Origin: CAZPCZ01 sp964585225
GTDB lineage: Bacteria > Patescibacteriota > Patescibacteriia > JACPHY01
Assembly (NCBI GenBank): GCA_964585225.1
Contig: CAZPCZ010000074.1
Span: 1-6,334, forward strand
Direction of reading: 5' to 3'
DNA: 6,334 nucleotides
In this document: positions 1 through 5,299 of the stretch, one piece after another
Numbering within the stretch: position 1 is the first letter of the stretch
Layout of the letters: each line of letters starts with the position of its first letter
The notes under the pieces: generated by a model
What the model was told of the DNA's origin: nothing
Databases searched by the model: none
Seen by the model: the letters and a program-made list of their open reading frames with translations, nothing else
Position numbers and translations under genes: made by a program

Positions 1-154
1 CCTTCACTGCATCGACACCGGCATCTTTGACTGCGTGGAGGAGCCGACGGAAAAGCGTGGGATCTCCATTGTGATTGATCCCGATCTCCGCGATGACGTA
101 CGTCGGGTGCCCATCGCCGATCATTCGACTTCCAATCTGCATGGTCGTACTCAT
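1..154 (-). CDS. Second NeuB-family synthase, N-terminal fragment (cut by window edge)
   Basis: The first 51 codons of a NeuB-family nonulosonate synthase, running off the left edge. The sequence YVIAEIGINHNGDPTLF (19-35) carries the canonical A-E-I-G-x-N-H-N-G-D motif of sialic, legionaminic and pseudaminic acid synthases, followed by LLHAVKDAGVDAVK (38-51), matching the first helix and second strand of the barrel. The ATG at 154 is nine bases after the nucleotidyltransferase stop; an in-frame ATG at 142 is an alternative. The motif differs clearly from the synthase at 910-1884, which has A-E-I-A-Q-G-Y-E-G in the same place, so this is a distant paralogue and not a recent duplicate. Whether the rest of the gene is intact cannot be seen here. 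Confidence 0.85.
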   Translation of the reverse strand, partial: MSTTMQIGSRMIGDGHPTYVIAEIGINHNGDPTLFRRLLHAVKDAGVDAVK

Positions 155-163
155 ATCCCATGC

Positions 164-913
164 TCATGCCCACACTCTCCCTTTCCCGGAGTCAATCCAG
201 CTGTTCACGCGGTTGATCTCCGGGTGGGCATCGAGAAACGTAATGATATCATCGATACGCACGGGTGTCTCGGGTCGAAGATGGAGGCCACGGTAAATCT
301 CCCGCATGACGATGAGGTCCTCCGGCCAATCCACGGTCAACCGGATATCATCTCTCCGCCGCACGACTGGCGGGGGTACGTGGGACGCGATCTTAAACTG
401 TTGTCGGTTGTCAAAAATGTATTTTGTACAATACTCATTCCGATATCGCTCCCCACCCTCGTTCCACGAACGTCGGAGTGCATCCGCGCCCACGATTTGA
501 TAGTACGAGCCGTCCGGGAGGTCGCTTACATCCGAGTAGTCTATGGCGTTCGTCCGATGATGTGCGTACACATCCGCAAGGTTCTCCAAGTACGTGAAGG
601 GACTCTCTGTGGTCACCCGGAAGACATGATCTGCACCAACGAGTTCCGCGCCGCGAACGAGACGGCCGAGCACATCTTCGTCGTCGCCGCGTACAAAGGG
701 GATTCCGTGTTCAGCGGCCTTCATTTCGTAGATATCGTTCTCACGTCGATCAGAAATCGCGAGAACGATCGCATCAATCTCCGCGCGCTGACGGAGCTGC
801 GCAACGAGGTAATCGAGGATCGACACCTTCCCCTCGACATCGAGGTACTGGAGTGGCTTCGCATAGAGGCGCGAGGACTGGTTCCGGCACGCGAGGACTG
901 CGACGAGTTTCAT
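164..913 (-). CDS. SpsF-like nucleotidyltransferase, probable CMP-nonulosonate synthetase
   Basis: A 249-residue GT-A-fold nucleotidyltransferase of the SpsF/CMP-KDO synthetase type. The N-terminal nucleotide-binding motif reads VLACRNQSSRLYAKPLQ (6-22), comparable to Q-A-R-x-x-S-x-R-L-P-x-K in SpsF. It also shows FVRGDDEDVLGRL (73-85), VFRVTTESPF (97-106), an EYCTKYI block (160-166) and RLTVDWPEDL (191-200), all in the family order. Lying directly after one nonulosonate synthase and directly before another, it most likely activates the nine-carbon acid with CTP, the PseF/NeuA step. The usual metal-binding aspartate in R-x-T-x-D-x-P is glutamate (Glu103) here. The start at 913 is backed by an AGGTGG ribosome-binding site. 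The gene ends nine bases before the next start. SpsF has historically been called a glycosyltransferase, so the CMP-synthetase role is inferred from fold and context. Confidence 0.82.
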   Translation of the reverse strand: MKLVAVLACRNQSSRLYAKPLQYLDVEGKVSILDYLVAQLRQRAEIDAIVLAISDRRENDIYEMKAAEHGIPFVRGDDEDVLGRLVRGAELVGADHVFRVTTESPFTYLENLADVYAHHRTNAIDYSDVSDLPDGSYYQIVGADALRRSWNEGGERYRNEYCTKYIFDNRQQFKIASHVPPPVVRRRDDIRLTVDWPEDLIVMREIYRGLHLRPETPVRIDDIITFLDAHPEINRVNSWIDSGKGRVWA

Positions 914-1884
914 ACGAGATCCACCTGCCGAATGAGCGCATTGGAGTTAATTGATTGCTGCACGCGCCTCCCAACCACTTCTTCACGAGCGTACAGTGCG
1001 CTCGCATCATGCGTCCGCTTGAAGACGAGATCGTCCTCGGTCAGCACTTCCCCCGGACGGATCTCGCGTGCGGCACAAATCGCTTTTCGAATCTTCGATT
1101 TGTATGCCCGTTCCTGTTCGGAGAGCATCCACACTGGGCTCCCGAGCGCCGTGAACGCCTGCTTAAGGAGCCGTGCCCACCCCCGAAACTCCTCTGGGGT
1201 GAGCGCGGAAATCGAGTCCTCGATCTCCGCAAGTCGAGAGAGTGCGAGATGCTTCTCAATGACCGTCGCCCCCAAGCCGATCGCAACGAACGGTAGGTAC
1301 TGCGCCATGAGCGTGCTCCCGAGCGTGTGATCCTGGAGACCCACCGGTTTCCCGTATCGCTCCACGAGCGTCCGAATACGGTGGAGGTGATTGTCCGCGA
1401 CCTCGGTGGGTTCTGCCTGAATGCCGTGCATGAGCGTGATATCGCAGGAGGCGAGGATATCCATCGCACGCTCTACCTCCTGATGCTCACTGCCACCCGT
1501 TGAGATAAGCACCGGCTTCCCTACCTGCGCAACTGCGCGCAGCAATCGAAAGTTTGTGATACTCCCCGCGTGTACCTTGTATCCATCCGCACCGCAATGA
1601 TCGAGCATGTGGAATGACCGCTCGCCGAGCGCGTCCGCGTAGAAAAGGAGACTCTTTTGATGTGCGAGATTCACCACATGCCTCCATGTTGTTTCTGAGA
1701 GCTCGAGTCCCTTATAGAGCTGATAGTATTTATAGTCCGGCAATGCCGATTCGTCGGCGAAGAGTGCCTGAAATTTCACCGCATCGGCACCAGCTGCGGC
1801 AGCAGCAACCACCGAACGCTCCGCGAGCGTCGAACTCCCTTCGTATCCTTGAGCGATTTCTGCGACAATGAAAGGTGGACTCAT
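910..1884 (-). CDS. Divergent NeuB/SpsE-family nonulosonic acid synthase with C-terminal SAF domain
   Basis: NeuB-family enzymes condense phosphoenolpyruvate with a six-carbon amino-sugar to form a nine-carbon nonulosonic acid. This protein has the TIM-barrel synthase domain followed by an antifreeze-like SAF domain (about residues 265-324 of 324). Visible barrel motifs are FIVAEIAQGYEG (5-16), AVKFQALFADES (35-46), KPVLISTGG (123-131), GLQDHT (182-187) and VIEKH (208-212); the histidines of the last two match the metal ligands of NeuB. Several blocks differ from the standard family: QGYEG replaces NHNGD, YADALG replaces the usual S-P-F-D block, and GLQDHT replaces GYSDHT. The ATG at 1884 is chosen because it places the barrel motif directly at the N-terminus, as in relatives; the frame is open to an ATG at 1980, which would add 32 unconserved residues and overlap the acetyltransferase. 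The gene ends with an ATGA overlap. Family assignment is firm; product (pseudaminate, legionaminate or other) is unknown. Confidence 0.87.
   Translation of the reverse strand: MSPPFIVAEIAQGYEGSSTLAERSVVAAAAAGADAVKFQALFADESALPDYKYYQLYKGLELSETTWRHVVNLAHQKSLLFYADALGERSFHMLDHCGADGYKVHAGSITNFRLLRAVAQVGKPVLISTGGSEHQEVERAMDILASCDITLMHGIQAEPTEVADNHLHRIRTLVERYGKPVGLQDHTLGSTLMAQYLPFVAIGLGATVIEKHLALSRLAEIEDSISALTPEEFRGWARLLKQAFTALGSPVWMLSEQERAYKSKIRKAICAAREIRPGEVLTEDDLVFKRTHDASALYAREEVVGRRVQQSINSNALIRQVDLV
921..926 (-). promoter_or_regulatory. Shine-Dalgarno sequence for the nucleotidyltransferase gene
   Basis: On the minus strand AGGTGG lies seven bases before the ATG at 913, inside the last codons of the synthase gene. 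It is the only convincing ribosome-binding site found before a start in this window, and it supports that start together with the ATGA overlap. Confidence 0.55.
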
Positions 1885-1940
1885 GTGGGGAACATTGTAG
1901 TTGCGGTGCACCGCAAGGGGCGCGGTGGCAATAAAATCAT
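1881..1940 (-). other. 19-codon ORF bridging acetyltransferase and synthase genes, possible coupling element
   Basis: The gap between the acetyltransferase stop and the preferred synthase start is exactly spanned by a 19-codon frame. Its ATG (1940-1938) overlaps the acetyltransferase stop as ATGA, and its TGA (1883-1881) overlaps the synthase ATG (1884-1882), again as ATGA. A 12-base perfect palindrome (1903-1914, GCGGTGCACCGC) lies within it. Elsewhere in this operon ATGA overlaps join genes, so the mini-ORF could pass ribosomes along. It could also be chance, or the synthase could start further upstream. Confidence 0.25.
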
Positions 1941-2437
1941 CCGTTCGATGGAGCAGTTCCAATGGATAATTCGAACACAATGAAGCGGCCGCGGTGTACT
2001 ATTTCTTGGAATCCGAATGACACAAAGAGTGCGCGGGATGCCGCATTATCCGAGGCAATCTCTGCGGTGATCGCCTGAGCACAGGGAAACCTTCGGTGGC
2101 ATTCCGTGAGCGCCTGTGCGAGCGCACGACTGCCGAATCCGTACCCGCGATGCTTAGCGACAATCGCCATCGTCACCTCGACTACATCTCCATCTCGATC
2201 GAGTCGAACCTGCCCGACCAACTCGTCATCTGCGGTCGCAATGTAAAGCGCGCGATTCGGGTCTTCGAGTACTGCCGCGAGCCATGCGGCGTGCGTCTCT
2301 GGTGTTACTGGCTCCGAGATTCGGTAGTTTCGGTACGCGCTTGGATCATTCCTCCACATGAGGAGAATGTCCGCATCTCCTGCCGTCGCGGGGCGGAGCA
2401 GGACTTTGACCGTCGTACATACCGGAATCGCGTTCAT
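1937..2437 (-). CDS. GNAT-family N-acetyltransferase, PseH/SpsD-like
   Basis: A 166-residue acetyl-CoA-dependent acetyltransferase of the GNAT fold. It shows an early LLMWRNDPSAYRN block (25-37) like the L-x-x-R-N-x-x motif of PseH/SpsD sugar acetyltransferases, the acetyl-CoA pyrophosphate-binding loop HRGYGFGSRAL (96-106, R-G-x-G-x-G), and the family's closing motif EIASDNAASRALFVSFGF (126-143). In this context the likely job is acetylating the new C4 amino group of the UDP-sugar made by the PseC-type enzyme. The start at 2437 forms an ATGA overlap with the YdcF-like gene, which suggests translational coupling; no Shine-Dalgarno is visible. The GNAT family call is firm; the sugar substrate is inferred from the neighbours. 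Another amino-sugar, or a different acyl donor, remains possible. Confidence 0.85.
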   Translation of the reverse strand: MNAIPVCTTVKVLLRPATAGDADILLMWRNDPSAYRNYRISEPVTPETHAAWLAAVLEDPNRALYIATADDELVGQVRLDRDGDVVEVTMAIVAKHRGYGFGSRALAQALTECHRRFPCAQAITAEIASDNAASRALFVSFGFQEIVHRGRFIVFELSIGTAPSNG

Positions 2438-3009
2438 ATGTATTGGAAGTATCGAAACGCATCTGCAGCCGAGGCGACATGCACAGCGTATCGATCGAGC
2501 TTCGCAAGCTCATCTGTGAAGATCTCACGATTCGTGCGGTCGCGCTCGCTCGGAACTGCATTCCATAGGATATCTGCGGGCTGATTTACGGTGCGACCAT
2601 CCCACCCCGTCTCCTGCGCACACTTGAGGAACGTGAGGAACGCACGGAGCTGGTGGTGCGGCGAGGCGACGAGGAGGAGTGCGGACCATGCGCGCTCCTG
2701 CGCGACCGTGAGCACGTGCACAGCTTGATCGCGCGTGTGCATGGACGCCGCATCGCGGAGGATCGCCGATTCGGGAACTCCGCGATCGCGGAGCCACGCC
2801 GCGAGGTGGTGCACGGTGATTGGCGACCGGACGGCATTTCCGGTGATCACGATGCATGGGGCATATCTTCCATGGAAGAGCTCGAGCGCCTTCGGCCCAC
2901 GATCGTACCCGTTCCCCTGCAGCCACACGATCGCATCCGCGGCCTCTGGTGCCTGTGTGAGTACACGTACGTGGAGCGCATCGAGCGCCGCATCACCGGA
3001 CAGCGGCAT
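2434..3009 (-). CDS. YdcF/ElyC-like DUF218 family protein, soluble
   Basis: A protein of 191 residues matching the DUF218 (YdcF/SanA/ElyC) pattern. It shows a hydrophobic strand plus glycine loop, DAIVWLQGNGYDRG (25-38), a second strand CIVITGN (52-58), a helix ending in RDRGVP (74-79), an SMHTRDQA block (89-96) where the family usually has an S-x-N-T-x-E-N-A-like motif, and LLLVASPHHQLRAFLTF (111-127). There is no signal peptide or membrane segment, unlike SanA and ElyC, so it is probably cytoplasmic. The family's biochemistry is poorly defined. Its position between the reductase and the acetyltransferase suggests a step on the same sugar, but this is inference. The frame is open up to 3138; the ATG at 3009 is chosen because it gives a compact protein with a 17-base overlap with the reductase, and 3054 is an alternative. 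It ends in an ATGA overlap with the next gene. Confidence 0.75.
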   Translation of the reverse strand: MPLSGDAALDALHVRVLTQAPEAADAIVWLQGNGYDRGPKALELFHGRYAPCIVITGNAVRSPITVHHLAAWLRDRGVPESAILRDAASMHTRDQAVHVLTVAQERAWSALLLVASPHHQLRAFLTFLKCAQETGWDGRTVNQPADILWNAVPSERDRTNREIFTDELAKLDRYAVHVASAADAFRYFQYI

Positions 3010-3874
3010 TCCATCGCGTAGGGTCCACGAGGTCGCTTGTTCCTGCCGCAACATACCGTTCGATAATATCACCACATGTTGACGATGCACATGCCCAGCA
3101 CGTAGCGAGTTCCACGACCTGCTGTGGCGTTTCCGCACCGACGAGGACGTCGGCGTTCGGACAGCGTTCCCGAACGTATGCGATCGCGAGTGCGATGGGC
3201 GTCATCCCGAGCTCATTCGATGTGCGCTGGATGCCGAGAAGCGCCTCGCGTGCGCCTGGTAGTGGTGGCACTTTCTCCGGTCGCATCGCGAGGAGCCCTT
3301 GGAGAAAAACACTGCGGATGACGACGCGCTTCCCGAGCGCTTGCGCCCGGTCGAACACGCCCGCTCCAAGGAAACGGCGATCGAGGATGCTCGTCGGTAC
3401 CTGTATAAACGAGACATCATCCAACGCGAGCGCTTGGAACGCCTCATCCGGAGTGTATACTGAGCAGCCGACACGTCCAACAACGCCCTGATCGCGGAGC
3501 GATTCGAATACTCGTCGCACCGTATCCCATCGCGGCAGAAGTGTCCGACGGACGAGAAGGCCGTCGAGCTGTGGGACGCCGAGGCGTGTACGGGAACGTT
3601 CAACGCTCCGCACCGCTGCATCGGCATCGTCGGGGTCAACGTCCGACGCGAGTTTCGTCACGACGCGCGCATCCTGCATGATGTGGACCGCTGCGAACGC
3701 ATCACCGAGCCGCACTTCCGCGTCACCGTAATCCGGCGCGGTATCGAATGCATGCATCCCGTGCTCCCACGCAGCACGCACGATATCGATTGCCATCACC
3801 GCATTCGGCTGGCCAGTACGATTCGCGATGCCGTACGTTTGCCCGAGCTGCGCGGTGCCGAGGATGAGTGCCAT
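2993..3874 (-). CDS. Aldo/keto reductase family protein with a substituted catalytic histidine
   Basis: A 293-residue TIM-barrel protein of the aldo/keto reductase superfamily, whose usual members reduce carbonyls with NADPH. The N-terminus (LILGTAQLGQTYGIAN, residues 3-18) is characteristic of reductases found in surface-sugar operons and fixes the ATG at 3874. Three residues of the usual Asp-Tyr-Lys-His tetrad are visible: Asp44 and Tyr49 in FDTAPDYG and Lys74 in VVTKL. The fourth, expected at the end of strand 4 in a pattern like D-x-L-L-x-H, reads LDGLLVRR, with Arg109 at the histidine position. Later blocks GRVGCSVYTPDEA (133-145) and FIQVPTSILDRR (156-167) fit the fold. It follows the class III aminotransferase after about 105 bases and overlaps the start of the next gene by 17 bases. 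It could reduce a keto-sugar intermediate or, given the substitution, work as a lyase, dehydratase or epimerase-like enzyme. Substrate unknown. Confidence 0.85.
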   Translation of the reverse strand: MALILGTAQLGQTYGIANRTGQPNAVMAIDIVRAAWEHGMHAFDTAPDYGDAEVRLGDAFAAVHIMQDARVVTKLASDVDPDDADAAVRSVERSRTRLGVPQLDGLLVRRTLLPRWDTVRRVFESLRDQGVVGRVGCSVYTPDEAFQALALDDVSFIQVPTSILDRRFLGAGVFDRAQALGKRVVIRSVFLQGLLAMRPEKVPPLPGAREALLGIQRTSNELGMTPIALAIAYVRERCPNADVLVGAETPQQVVELATCWACASSTCGDIIERYVAAGTSDLVDPTRWNAAVR

Positions 3875-3980
3875 ACTGCGTCACCATTGGACCCCGATGC
3901 TCGAGCGCCGTCAACGGAAAACGCCGCTCCTCGATGAGGTACGGCGTCATGATTGCCGTGGTGTGCGTCATGCCACCCAT
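3723..3980 (-). other. Possible small overlapping ORF filling the gap before the aldo/keto reductase
   Basis: The aminotransferase stop codon and an ATG share a base (TGATG, 3982-3978). The ATG opens an 85-codon frame that runs across the 105-base gap and then into the reductase gene in another frame. The first 35 or so codons (3980-3875) use codons like those of the neighbouring genes (ACG, CTC, GAG, ATC, GCG) and read as plausible protein, for example MTPYLIEERRFPLTALEH. The remaining codons are an arginine-rich shadow of the reductase. It may be a coupling leader, a remnant, or chance. I recognise no family and see no promoter or terminator in the gap. Confidence 0.2.
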
Positions 3981-5299
3981 CACGTGAGTCGTCCGAAATC
4001 CGCAACCGCAGGACGGTTGCCGACGCGTGCGCGCACGTCTCCTGAACGAATAGCTTCCGCCAGCTCTGCAAACACCACGTCCGCAGCGTCGAGGTACGCG
4101 TCCACGTGCGCGGTCGTGTGTGCGAGCACCGCGTAGAATGAGGTGGAAGCGAGGAAGCCGCGGTCGAGCATCCGCCTCACGAAGAGCGCCTTGAGTGCCT
4201 GTGCGACTGCGTGCGTGAAGGAGAAGTGTGAGAGCGGAGGGATACCGCCGACCTCGATGATGACGCCGTGCTGTGCGGCGACCGCCTTCCACCCCTCCTG
4301 CACGCGCTGCCCGATCGCGTTGAGGTGGAGGTGTGCTTCCGTGCGGCGAAACTTCGCGATCGTCGCGAGTGCGGCGGTGGGGCCGATGCGCTCGGTCCAC
4401 ATGGTCGAGGAGATGAAGGAGCGCTCGGCGGCGCGCATGACCTTCTCGGTGCCGATGATCGCGGCGATCGGATACCCGTTCCCCATCGCCTTTGAGAACA
4501 CCGCGATGTCCGGCGTGAGGCCAAGTGTCAAATGTGCGCCGCCGGTCGTGAGACGGAAGCCCGCGGACACCTCATCGACGATGAGCACCGCGCCGGTTGC
4601 GTCGGCGCGCTGCCGCACGCCGTCCATGAACCCCGGCGCAGGCTGCGCGCTCCGTATCGGCTCCATGACAATCGCCGCGAGTTCGCGGCCATGGTCGCGG
4701 ATGATCGCATCGAGCTCATCGAGTTGATTGTATCGAAATGGAAACGCGGTGCCGGAGAGCACCTTGGGGACTCCAGCGGGCTCCAGCCCTGCCATGAGAT
4801 GGGGCGACAATGCATCTGCGGCACCGAGGTTTGCCGCAAGGTACCAATCGTGCCAGCCGTGGTAGCCACAGAACGCGATGACATCTCGCCCGGTCTTCGC
4901 GCGAGCGATCCGTACTGCGATCGCCATCGCTTCACCGCCACCGCGCGCGAACCGAGCCATCTCCGCCCATGAGTGAAGCTCGCAGAGGAGATCTGCGAGC
5001 GCGATCTCCTCGGGACAGTTCAGGGATGACGATGATCCGCGAGCGATCGCATCGTGCACCGCACCATCCACATCCGGATCCGCGTACCCGAGTACATTCG
5101 CACCGATCCCACCGATGGACATGTCGGTGTATCGGTTCCCATCGAGGTCCCATACCTCCACGCCAGCTGCACGGTCGTAGTACCCAGGCCACGCGCCGGG
5201 CGCGAAGCGATCCGGATGCTTCGAGAGTAGCTGCGTAACGCCGGGAATTCGGCGACGTGCACGCGCGATCATTTCCTGGCTACGCGTGTTGCTTCGCAT
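3980..5299 (-). CDS. Class III PLP-dependent aminotransferase, glutamate-1-semialdehyde aminomutase-like
   Basis: A fold-type I, class III aminotransferase of 439 residues resembling glutamate-1-semialdehyde 2,1-aminomutase (HemL). Visible motifs are IPGVTQLLSKHPDRFAPG near residue 20, the PLP phosphate-binding block FARGGGEAMA (117-126), GYHGWHDWYLAANLG (145-159), the DEVSAGFR cofactor-ring motif (242-249) and VFSKAMGNGYPIAA (267-280) with the expected PLP lysine at 270. HemL itself has an SGTEA block where this protein has GGGEA, so a role in tetrapyrrole synthesis is unlikely. Placement inside a nonulosonate operon argues for amination, or amino-group migration, on a sugar or its precursor; the substrate is unknown. 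The frame is open to an ATG at 5344, but the ATG at 5299 fits the family N-terminus (RSQEM...RIPG) and overlaps pseC by 20 bases. An ATG at 5272 would remove conserved residues. No good Shine-Dalgarno precedes any of these starts. Confidence 0.85.
   Translation of the reverse strand: MRSNTRSQEMIARARRRIPGVTQLLSKHPDRFAPGAWPGYYDRAAGVEVWDLDGNRYTDMSIGGIGANVLGYADPDVDGAVHDAIARGSSSSLNCPEEIALADLLCELHSWAEMARFARGGGEAMAIAVRIARAKTGRDVIAFCGYHGWHDWYLAANLGAADALSPHLMAGLEPAGVPKVLSGTAFPFRYNQLDELDAIIRDHGRELAAIVMEPIRSAQPAPGFMDGVRQRADATGAVLIVDEVSAGFRLTTGGAHLTLGLTPDIAVFSKAMGNGYPIAAIIGTEKVMRAAERSFISSTMWTERIGPTAALATIAKFRRTEAHLHLNAIGQRVQEGWKAVAAQHGVIIEVGGIPPLSHFSFTHAVAQALKALFVRRMLDRGFLASTSFYAVLAHTTAHVDAYLDAADVVFAELAEAIRSGDVRARVGNRPAVADFGRLT

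Noticed and set aside
35..1330. Long plus-strand open frame of 431 codons opposite the nucleotidyltransferase and synthase genes
   Set aside because: It is antisense to two genes with clear family motifs, crosses their junction, and its product shows no recognisable domain. Long antisense frames are expected with this codon bias.
1885..1980. 32-residue N-terminal extension of the divergent synthase
   Set aside because: The added residues are unlike the family and half of them overlap the acetyltransferase end; the ATG at 1884 puts the first barrel strand at the expected place. Kept as an alternative start.
2778..2793. 16-base perfect palindrome CTCCGCGATCGCGGAG
   Set aside because: It lies inside the YdcF-like gene and encodes the ordinary residues L-R-D-R-G with favoured codons; no promoter or terminator context.
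3010..3138. Upstream extension of the YdcF-like gene
   Set aside because: The extra 43 residues are an arginine- and histidine-rich shadow of the reductase C-terminus with no family similarity.
4143..4727. Plus-strand open frame of 194 codons, with others in 4532-5238
   Set aside because: Antisense to the class III aminotransferase; low-complexity arginine, serine and alanine-rich product; no start signal.
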